Assembly: GCA_910579075.1 (NCBI GenBank)
Contig: CAJTSV010000001.1
Location: 118,324 to 131,834, forward strand
DNA from: an uncultured Eubacterium sp.
Lineage (GTDB): Bacteria; Bacillota; Clostridia; Lachnospirales; Lachnospiraceae
Reading direction: 5' to 3'
DNA: 13,511 bases
Of the stretch, positions 1 through 7,200 are shown in pieces (within the stretch, counting starts at the first letter, position 1; each line of letters starts with the position of its first letter). Made by a program: the position numbers and the translations under genes. Under the pieces are notes generated by a model. It was not told the DNA's origin, made no database searches, and was given only the letters and a program-made list of their open reading frames with translations.

Positions 1-66
1 GTTCCCGGCTGCCGCCGCTATCCCGTCCAGCAGATTCGAACCATCTATATTCTGCACTCCCTGCAT
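1..66 (-). CDS. N-terminus of an unidentified gene running off the left edge (partial)
   Basis: An open frame begins at an ATG at 64-66 and stays open to the window edge, giving 22 residues that start MQGVQNIDGSNLLDGI and then become Ala-rich. An AGGA lies 7 nt upstream. A second in-frame ATG at 70-72 is possible but less well placed relative to that site. The DNA becomes more GC-rich here, like the other backbone genes, whereas the stretch just upstream is AT-rich. A promoter candidate lies at 96-123. Too little is visible to name a family. This frame conflicts with the other open frame at 1-214; I prefer this one because of its start signals and the composition change. Confidence 0.4.
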   Translation of the reverse strand, partial: MQGVQNIDGSNLLDGIAAAAGN

Positions 67-214
67 CCGCATTTCCTGCCTTTCTTAACAAACTCATGAT
101 ATATTCCTGTAAATAGCTGTCAGATAAACCAAAATCATATAAAATATGTCGGTCATATGGGGAGAAAACTTTACAATAGAACATATACTGCGCAAAAGCA
201 TTTTTCAAATACAT
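1..214 (-). CDS. Possible small ORF overlapping the end of the HNH gene (partial, doubtful)
   Basis: An ATG at 212-214 lies inside the last codons of the HNH gene (10-nt overlap), and the frame is open to the window edge, about 71 codons, beginning MYLKNAFAQYMFYCKVF. The overlap would suit a translationally coupled third cistron of the defence cassette. Against it: no clear ribosome binding site, no recognised family, and a composition that changes abruptly at the point where the competing frame (1-66) begins. It is kept because a frame this long without a stop is somewhat unexpected in AT-rich DNA. It cannot be real over its full length together with the frame at 1-66 unless the genes overlap extensively. 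Confidence 0.2.
   Translation of the reverse strand, partial: MYLKNAFAQYMFYCKVFSPYDRHILYDFGLSDSYLQEYIMSLLRKAGNADAGSAEYRWFESAGRDSGGSRE
96..123 (-). promoter_or_regulatory. Candidate promoter for the gene leaving the left edge
   Basis: Read on the minus strand, CTGACA (118-123) is followed by a 16-bp spacer and TATCAT (96-101), each one mismatch from consensus. The implied transcription start would be near 89, leaving a short leader before the ATG at 66. In AT-rich DNA such matches arise by chance, so this is suggestive only. Confidence 0.3.
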
Positions 215-891
215 GGAGATTCCAAATATTCCAGCAGTTCCTGACATGTTTTTCTATGGTCTCTTACCAGCTGTCTTTTAAATGCCGCAAATGGGGAACT
301 GTCACTTAACTGCTGCTTTAAAAGATATCCTAAATCCTCTTTTTCGTCGTCTTCTGCTTCCTGGTATTCACGGATATATTCCTTAAATGCAGAAAGCTCT
401 TTTCGTAATAACCGACGCAGTATTACAGACTCCATTTTCTTTTGGGGAGTCGTTCCATAATACACTGCCTGCAGCAGCTTCACCGTATTTTCCGTCTCTA
501 TGCTGTTATCCAGTTTATCAAATACCAGCTCCTCGTCTGTCCCAAAATATCCTTTTTTTCGAAATGCAATCTTTTTTTCTATATCTTCCCGGGTACAGTC
601 CAGTATCGGGTCGTATTTTCCAAGTTTTGTATTGTTGCAGTGTGCACAGGCCAGAAAAAGATTATTCCAGTCATACATCAGTTCTTCCTTTTTCCGGTGC
701 GGAACCAAATGCTCTATCTGGTAAGAAATTATCTGCTTATTTTCACAAAGATAACATTTTCCATGAAACAGTTCTTTTAAAGCCGCATTCACTTCTGGCG
801 TATTGTAAGAAGCATGATTTTTCTTTGCCATTTGTAAAGAAGCTGCCGCTTTTTTCGATTTTTCTGTTATTTTCCGTTCAATTTTAATCAT
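205..891 (-). CDS. ptuB: HNH endonuclease, Septu PtuB-like
   Basis: A 228-residue protein of the HNH nuclease superfamily, the likely DNA-cleaving effector of a Septu-type phage defence pair. The fold's signature runs from about residue 46 to 90: a CYLCE knuckle (C46, C49), QIEHLVPHR carrying the general-base histidine H61, then DWNNLFLACAHCN with N77 and the second zinc pair C82/C85. The third HNH position is Asn (N86) instead of His, an accepted HNN-type variant. The rest is charged and helical (acidic cluster around EAEDDEKED). The start ATG overlaps the TGA of the upstream ATPase gene (ATGA), implying translational coupling and fixed stoichiometry; there is no strong ribosome binding site of its own. 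An ATPase-HNH pair in this order is the definition of Septu. The HNH assignment is seen directly; the defence role is inferred from context. The gene is more AT-rich than the glgB-to-hydratase block. Confidence 0.85.
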   Translation of the reverse strand: MIKIERKITEKSKKAAASLQMAKKNHASYNTPEVNAALKELFHGKCYLCENKQIISYQIEHLVPHRKKEELMYDWNNLFLACAHCNNTKLGKYDPILDCTREDIEKKIAFRKKGYFGTDEELVFDKLDNSIETENTVKLLQAVYYGTTPQKKMESVILRRLLRKELSAFKEYIREYQEAEDDEKEDLGYLLKQQLSDSSPFAAFKRQLVRDHRKTCQELLEYLESPCI

Positions 892-2114
892 ATCTGCTGT
901 TCTTTCGCATCATAAAATTTATCCGCTGCTTCCGGCGAAAGTCCCCTTGGTATATTTTTCAGTTCACTCCGCAGCTTTGCTCTTTCTGCACGTTCTTCTT
1001 CTGATAGTCCGCTTTTTTCATTCAGAAGCACATACCGTTCCAGCATCTGTTTCAGCTTATCCGAATATTCATCCGCACCGAAATACCCTTCTGCAAGACT
1101 GTCCGAAGAATACATGGATAAATCTTCTAATTCCACACGTCTCTCCAAATCAAACACTTTCGCATTCGAAATCGAATTTAAAACATATGGGGAATGTGTT
1201 GTCACAATAAACTGGATGCGTGGAAAAAATTCCGTCAGAAACGGCAGAATTTTCTTTTGCAGCTCAATATGCAGATGCGTTTCCACTTCATCAATCAGCA
1301 CAATTCCTTCGAAATCATATTCACTGAGCCTGTCACTTAACAGCCAGTTTTTATCCATTCTTAAAATCAAATCCGATACAATCTGAACCGCAGCAGAATA
1401 TCCATCTGAAAGTTCTTCAAAACCAAACGGCTGTCTTCCCGCCTGATGAATTTTAAAATCATAATTTTTATAATCATACACAAGGCTGATGGAACTATCA
1501 TCCAAAAGAACCCGGAGTGCGTGCTCAAATCGTTCAAACCACTTCTTTATGCGGTTCACAACGGCCATATCGTCTTCATTTCTTGCATAGGACTGCTGCG
1601 TTTTTAAATGAACCAGATATTTATGCAAAAGCTCGCCTGGCTTAGAATCAATCCCATAGAAGCTGTCCAGCCGAATATCCTCGACTCCTGAAAACCGGTC
1701 AATCTTTACTTTTCTATCTGCCGGAAAATATGATGTGATAAAATTTTTCATATAGATTGCATATGCTGTCCCTTTATAATTATTAAATGCTAAACTCACT
1801 CCGTCTGTACACGGCTGACAACCATCCTCCATTAATATTAACCGATATTTCCATTCATCGTTTGAATCTAATTCAATCTGTGAGAGCTTTTCGTCTGCAT
1901 TCAATATTCTGGATTTGAAATATTTTTGGTTATTGGAAACCATTATATGAGCATCTTGCAAAATTATCTTCAAAGCATCCAGCAAAGACGTCTTTCCAGA
2001 ACCATTTTTCCCGGTTAATATCAAATGCTGCCTCTGCTCTGGATTTAAAGATATCACAATACCAGACAAATGCCTCAGCCTGCTTATCCTAATTTCCGTA
2101 ATAAAATGTTCCAT
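888..2114 (-). CDS. ptuA: AAA family (SMC/RecF/OLD-like) ATPase, Septu PtuA-like
   Basis: A 408-residue ABC-type ATPase. Visible motifs in order: Walker A GKNGSGKT at residues 35-42; an ABC-signature-like ELSDGY at about 234-239; Walker B VLIDE at about 272-276, running into a D-loop-like ETHLH; and the switch histidine in VTTHSP at about 304-309. The N-terminus (ISRLRHLSGI before Walker A) is typical of RecF/OLD-type ATPases. No TOPRIM domain follows, which argues against OLD nuclease and for PtuA, whose partner supplies the nuclease. In Septu, PtuA binds ATP and assembles with the HNH protein PtuB. The start at 2114 is chosen because AAGGAG lies 6 nt upstream. The frame is open up to an ATG at 2240, but that 42-residue extension falls inside a palindromic repeat and is probably not translated. 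It is followed by the HNH gene with ATGA overlap. Confidence is high for the ATPase and good for Septu. Confidence 0.85.
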   Translation of the reverse strand: MEHFITEIRISRLRHLSGIVISLNPEQRQHLILTGKNGSGKTSLLDALKIILQDAHIMVSNNQKYFKSRILNADEKLSQIELDSNDEWKYRLILMEDGCQPCTDGVSLAFNNYKGTAYAIYMKNFITSYFPADRKVKIDRFSGVEDIRLDSFYGIDSKPGELLHKYLVHLKTQQSYARNEDDMAVVNRIKKWFERFEHALRVLLDDSSISLVYDYKNYDFKIHQAGRQPFGFEELSDGYSAAVQIVSDLILRMDKNWLLSDRLSEYDFEGIVLIDEVETHLHIELQKKILPFLTEFFPRIQFIVTTHSPYVLNSISNAKVFDLERRVELEDLSMYSSDSLAEGYFGADEYSDKLKQMLERYVLLNEKSGLSEEERAERAKLRSELKNIPRGLSPEAADKFYDAKEQQI

Positions 2115-2120
2115 ATGCTG

Positions 2121-2126
2121 CTCCTT
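2121..2126 (-). promoter_or_regulatory. Ribosome binding site deciding the PtuA-like start
   Basis: The minus strand reads AAGGAG, then 6 nt, then the ATG at 2112-2114. This places translation initiation at residue MEHF and excludes the upstream in-frame ATG at 2240, which lies in the palindrome. Confidence 0.8.
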
Positions 2127-2174
2127 TTTTGAACCCGGCCTTTTATTTTTCAATATACCCTTTCCTGCATGAAT

Positions 2175-2251
2175 CCAGAGCGTGTCTGAAAAATCATTTC
2201 CGCAATCTGCACTCCACACTTTGCGGAAATGAATTTTCAAACACGCTCTGG
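2175..2251. repeat. 77-bp palindromic element with 31-bp arms (MITE/REP-like)
   Basis: Left arm 2175-2205 begins CCAGAGCGTGTCTGAAAA and ends CATTTCCGCAA. Right arm 2221-2251 is its reverse complement with only two mismatches. The spacer is 15 nt (2206-2220). No obvious target-site duplication flanks it, and no transposase gene is nearby. The element sits between the glgB terminator and the ATPase-HNH cassette. RNA from either strand would fold into a long stable hairpin, so it could also affect read-through or RNA stability. A non-autonomous mobile element or dispersed palindromic repeat is the most likely identity, but copy number cannot be judged from one window. Confidence 0.7.
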
Positions 2252-2268
2252 CAGATACAGGGATATCG

Positions 2269-2302
2269 AAAAAACCGGAGCCATCACCCCAGCCCCGGTT
2301 TT
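2269..2302 (-). terminator. Rho-independent terminator after glgB
   Basis: On the minus strand AAAACCGGGGC pairs with GCTCCGGTTTT (11 bp, one G-U pair) around a loop of about 10 nt, ending in a run of six T (2269-2274). It begins about 22 nt after the glgB stop. The A-tract on the other side makes it potentially bidirectional, but no plus-strand gene ends here. Confidence 0.85.
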
Positions 2303-2324
2303 CCCATATTTTATAATCCCTTAT

Positions 2325-4232
2325 CTACACTCTGTAATTAAACTCAAATACCCCGACTCCATACGGTGCCAGCGGATAAGCAAACGAATAATCCCATCCA
2401 TCGCATTCTGCCTTTACGGTCTTATAGCTGACCGGGCGTGCTTTTCCGGAACCGCCAAAGCGTTCGTCATCACTGTTGAGTATCAGCTTGTAGGTTCCTT
2501 TTGTCGGTGCCCCGACGCGGTAGTCTGTCCGTTCCACCGGTGTAAAGTTGATAATAAACAAAAGGTTCTTCTTTCCGTTTTTGCTCTTGCGCACAAAGCT
2601 GAATATGCTGCGCTCGCCGTCATTTGCATTAATCCATTCGAAGCCGTCCCAGGAATGGTCAAGCTCATACATCGAAGGATATTTCCGGTAAATACGGAGC
2701 AGTTCTTTAAAGTAATCATGCAGCTGCCTGTGTTCTGCTTCTGCCAGCAGGAACCAGTCCAGCTCGCGCTCCTCGCTCCATTCCCGAAGCTGTGCAAAAT
2801 CCTGTCCCATAAACAGCAGCTTCTTGCCCGGATGACCCATAAAGAAGGTATATCCAGCCATCAGGTTGCGGAATTTATCAATTCCAAGGCCCGGCATTTT
2901 ATTAAGCATCGAGCATTTCAGATGAACAACCTCATCGTGGGACAGCACGAGAATATATTTCTCTGCGCCGTTATAGCTCATGGCAAAGGTCATCTTATTG
3001 TGGCAGCCCTTGCGGAACAGCGGGTCCTGTTTCATATAGTCCAGGAAGTCATGCATCCAGCCCATGTTCCATTTGAAGTTAAAGTTCAGGCCGTCTTCCT
3101 CTGCCTTCCCGGTAACATTCGGCCATGCCGTGGATTCTTCTGCAATCATCATGGCACCAGGATTCCTTCCTGTCAGCGATGTATTGATATGCTTGAAGAA
3201 CTCAATGGCTTCGAGGTTTTTATTATCGCCATATTTATTGGCTACCCACTGGCCATCATTTTTTCCATAATCCAGATACAGCATGGACGCCACTGCGTCC
3301 ACGCGCAGGCCGTCGACATGGTAATTCTCAATCCACATCAGGGCGCTGCCAATCAGGAAATTCTTTACCTCAGACATTCCATAATTAAAAATCTTTGTGC
3401 CCCAGTCAGGATGCTCTCCCATTCTCGGGTCCGGGTACTCATATAACGGCATGCCGTCAAAATCAGCCAGTCCGTGGGCATCTCTTGGGAAATGCGCCGG
3501 TACCCAGTCTAAAATAACGCCGATTTTATTCCGGTGCAGGTAATTAATCAGATACGCAAAATCTTCCGGCGTGCCATAACGCGAAGTCGGTGCATAGTAG
3601 CCGGTTACCTGATATCCCCAGGAACCCTCGAACGGATATTCGGAAATTCCCATCAGCTCGACATGTGTATATCCCATCTCTTTTACATACGTGGTCAGCG
3701 CTTTCGCAAACTCACGGTATGTATAGAGTGCTTCATCTTCTTCACGCGGATGCCGCATCCAGGAGCCCGGATGTACCTCATATATCGCCATTGGTTTTTC
3801 ATACGGGTCTGTCTGTGCACGTGTTTCCATCCAGGACTGGTCAGTCCATTTAAAATGAGAAATATCATAAACAACAGAAGCCGTCCCCGGTCTCAGTTCT
3901 GCATACGTTGCATACGGGTCTGCTTTATAAAGGCGCTTGCCATCCGGTGTTTCAATCAGGTACTTATACATATCCCCGTTTTTCACGCCCGGAATAAACA
4001 GCTCATAGATTCCCATTTCTTTTGGCTCTAACCGTTTCATTTCGTGGCTCGTTTCACTCCAGCCATTGAAAGAGCCTGTTACATACACTTTTTCTGCATG
4101 TGGTGCCCATACATCAAAAACGGTTCCTTCTTCCTTCCGTGTTTTCATCGGATGTGCGCCCATTTTCCTGTAAATGTCATAATGTGTGCTCTGACCGAAT
4201 AAATACATATCCAGCTCTGTCATGTTTCTCAT
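2325..4232 (-). CDS. glgB: 1,4-alpha-glucan branching enzyme
   Basis: Cytoplasmic GH13 enzyme (EC 2.4.1.18) that cuts alpha-1,4-glucan chains and re-attaches them by alpha-1,6 links, making branched glycogen. At 635 residues it is complete. A CBM48-type domain covers roughly residues 15-125 (FDVWAPHAEKVYVTGSFNGW). The (beta/alpha)8 barrel follows: DWVPAHFP (region I), GLRVDAV with nucleophile D312, MIAEES with acid/base E365, and LSHDEVVH with D433. The 53- and 68-residue spacings between these three are the same as those of E. coli GlgB (D405, E458, D526). An all-beta C-terminal domain ends the protein. The start has AGGAGG about 8 nt upstream. It lies 58 bp after the TPR/AAA giant gene with no recognised promoter between, so it is probably co-transcribed. 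No other glycogen synthesis gene is in the window, so it is a detached branching enzyme. Confidence 0.97.
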   Translation of the reverse strand: MRNMTELDMYLFGQSTHYDIYRKMGAHPMKTRKEEGTVFDVWAPHAEKVYVTGSFNGWSETSHEMKRLEPKEMGIYELFIPGVKNGDMYKYLIETPDGKRLYKADPYATYAELRPGTASVVYDISHFKWTDQSWMETRAQTDPYEKPMAIYEVHPGSWMRHPREEDEALYTYREFAKALTTYVKEMGYTHVELMGISEYPFEGSWGYQVTGYYAPTSRYGTPEDFAYLINYLHRNKIGVILDWVPAHFPRDAHGLADFDGMPLYEYPDPRMGEHPDWGTKIFNYGMSEVKNFLIGSALMWIENYHVDGLRVDAVASMLYLDYGKNDGQWVANKYGDNKNLEAIEFFKHINTSLTGRNPGAMMIAEESTAWPNVTGKAEEDGLNFNFKWNMGWMHDFLDYMKQDPLFRKGCHNKMTFAMSYNGAEKYILVLSHDEVVHLKCSMLNKMPGLGIDKFRNLMAGYTFFMGHPGKKLLFMGQDFAQLREWSEERELDWFLLAEAEHRQLHDYFKELLRIYRKYPSMYELDHSWDGFEWINANDGERSIFSFVRKSKNGKKNLLFIINFTPVERTDYRVGAPTKGTYKLILNSDDERFGGSGKARPVSYKTVKAECDGWDYSFAYPLAPYGVGVFEFNYRV

Positions 4233-4290
4233 TTTATAACCCTCCTGCTACTCTGCTTTGCAGCTGCTTTCCGCTGCGCCATTTACCTGC

Positions 4291-7200
4291 TTATTCTTCA
4301 AAATCCTTCTCTCTCAATATCACGTAATTATCGTCATTCGCCCTTGTTGCTGTCAGTATGCCAAACACTTTCTTGAAAACGCCCTTTTCTGCATTATCAA
4401 TTGCTTCATCCACAATTTCCTTTACCTCTGTCAGTGTTGTCACATGGTCGAGCTTTTGAATGTTTCCAATCCGCTTATATAAAGCAAGGATTCCCATTTC
4501 ATCTATTTCATAATTTAAATCATACGCATAAGCCTTTCCGAATGCTGCCAGTTCATCAATTGTAAACAGGGGAATGGATATTTTTTCCGTAAACTTGGCT
4601 GCAAAAGAACTGTCCCGCTCCAATGCTTTCTGGATTCCTTCCTCTGTATCTTCCAATATATACAGTGTACCCACATGGTCATTTTCCATGCACCGCGAAA
4701 GTTTTACCGCTGTCTCCCTTGTTATTTTTCCTGCTGATTCAATAATCAGGCATCCGCCGCTTATTTTCTCCGTCAGCACATCCATGTCTTTCTGGTTCAG
4801 TGCATTTGCATCAATTTTGCCAATTTTGCCGTTCGGACGCTTGATCTCTTTCTGCAGGACCTTGATAATATCCATAATCAGCACGGTCTTGCCGTTTCCG
4901 CCGATTCCTTCCACAATTATGTTGCCTGACAAAGCATTTTTATCAAATCTCAAATGTTCTGAAACGCCCTGCAGAAGGTCATATATCTGGACTTCCATGC
5001 CAGAAACTGGTACAAAATAAGAAAAGACCTTTTTCTGCTCAGGCGTCAGCTTTTTCAAATCACTATCATCCTGTATCGTTGTCTGCCGCGGCTGTTCATA
5101 GAACCCCGCTGCCTGAGCTGCCAAAGCCATATCTTCTTCTGAAATCTCCTCTGTCTGTTGTTTTACCCTATGTACTGCTTTTCTTTCATTCTGAGCCATT
5201 CTTTCATATTCAAATGAAGCTTCATATCCAGCTGCCATTCCTGCGATTGAACCCTGCCTTCCATACCCTTCTTCCTGAATCCGCTGTTCATATTCCACAG
5301 AAGGCTCTGACGGATTTATGGATTCCCGGAAAGCGGAAACTGCCGGATTCTCCTCTGCCGCTGTATAATCTGGCGGTATTATTTCTGTCTGATAGTAACC
5401 TGGATTTGCAGCAGCTTCACCATACGGGAAATCTGCCTGCATTTCCGGCTCTGCTGTTATATTCTCTGCTGAATCGGCCCTCCCTGCTGTAAGATCTCCT
5501 GCTATATGTTCCCGCCTTATTCCAAAATTTCCGGCCTGAGTGCCCGTCCCTGCTGTCATGCTTCCGGCCTGAGTGCCCGTCCCTGCTGCTATTTTCCCGG
5601 CCTGAGTGCCCTGCACTGCTTCTGATTTTCCTGTCACATTTGCGGCCTGAGCTTCCGGCCTGATACCCATGGCTGGATATTCAGCAATAACTTCCTGTTC
5701 CTGATTTGAGCTTTCAGCCAGATATTCTGCTGTAAATCCCTGACTGCCACTTCCAGCTGGGTAGTCCGCTGGTTTGCCCCGTTTCAGGCTTTCCGCTGCA
5801 TATTCTGCTGATTTTTCCTGATTCATATTTCCAGCTGTTCGTTCTGCTGTTACTCCCTGACTCTGGTTTCCAGCTGCATAGTCCGCTGGTTTGACCTGAA
5901 CTGCGCTTTCCGCTGTATAGCCGGCTGGTTTGTCCTGGCTAAAGCTTTCCGCTGTATAGCCGGCTGGTTTGCCCTGATTCTGGTTTCCAGCTGTTCGTTC
6001 TGCTGTTACTCCCTGATTCGCACCCTGTACAATAAATTCTGCTGGAGTTTTTTCTTCCGCGGCAGGCTCCGCCTGGGCAGATGGCTTTTCTTCCGCGGCA
6101 GGCCTGCCCTGTTCAGGCGGCTTTCCTTCTGCAGCAGGAGCTTTTTCAGGAGCTTTCCTGTTCAGGTTCATCATCTGTTTTTCCGCAGCAGATTTCTGGG
6201 CAGGATTCATGGCTGAACTTTCCATGCGGACTCTCTGCAAAAGTTCAATTGCTGAGATTTCCGGCTTTTTATCAGGATTATCTGCGCTGCGCGCAGTCTC
6301 CTCTGCAATTAGTTTCTCCATTATCGAAACTGCACCCTGACCATCCATAATACTCACATCTCTATTTTCACTTTCATTATCATCTGCTTTCATTTTGTCT
6401 ATTGCTGCCTGCATGCCATATTCTGCCAGATATTCATCCGGCAGCTTTGGCAGTTCCCGTGTCGGGTCTGACACTCTGTGTACATTTGCTGGCTGGCTTT
6501 GTTTTCTGGCTGCCATCAGGCTGTCAATCTGCTCCTGGAGAAGCTTATTCATGCTGGCAACAATCATTCCTGCCTGATTCAGGCTGTTCTGCAGCCCGGG
6601 CGGGCGGGATTCCCCCGTCCCAGCATCCTTTACCAGACCATCGTCCTGCGATTCTCCTGATGACATTCCCGCAGAAATCTGCGAGACAATCCCCATCAGG
6701 CGTTCCATTAAAACTTCTGCCTCTGACAGCGTTTTCTCCCTGGACATATCAAGCCTGCGGTCAGCTTCTTCCTGCATATCTTCCAGATTCTGGAATCCCT
6801 GTGTCAGCATTCCGCGGCCGGAAAAATCCTGCGCTTCATTTACATATGAAGGCCCTTCCTGATTCGAATAGGCCTCACCATTCATCTGCTGAGCTGCATT
6901 TGACAGGCTGCCATTTTCCTGATTCAAATAGTCCCGGCCGGGCAGTTCCTGAGATATATACTCCCGTTCATTGCCCCCCTGTTCTGGAAAACCCTGTCCG
7001 TTCATCCCCTGAGATGCATTCTCATATGACGGCACTTCCTGTCCAGATAAGCTTTGACCGCTTACCACTTGGGATGCATTCTCATACGACGGCCCTTCCT
7101 GATTCGAATAGCCCTGCCCGCTCATCTCCTGAGACACATACCCTGCGCCGCCATTTTCCTGATTCGGAATATCCTGCGGCCGCAGCTGCTGTGCTGCATA

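Noticed and set aside
33..42. GGTTCGAATC on the minus strand, resembling a tRNA T-loop
   Set aside because: The flanking bases do not pair into a T stem, and no anticodon or D arm can be fitted around it.
205..2114. Retron with PtuAB effector
   Set aside because: No reverse transcriptase gene or msr/msd-like RNA is present between glgB and the ATPase; only the two-gene Septu arrangement is supported.
2229..3446. 405-codon plus-strand open frame opposite glgB
   Set aside because: It lies wholly opposite the well-supported glgB coding sequence and palindrome, and its translation shows no recognisable family features.
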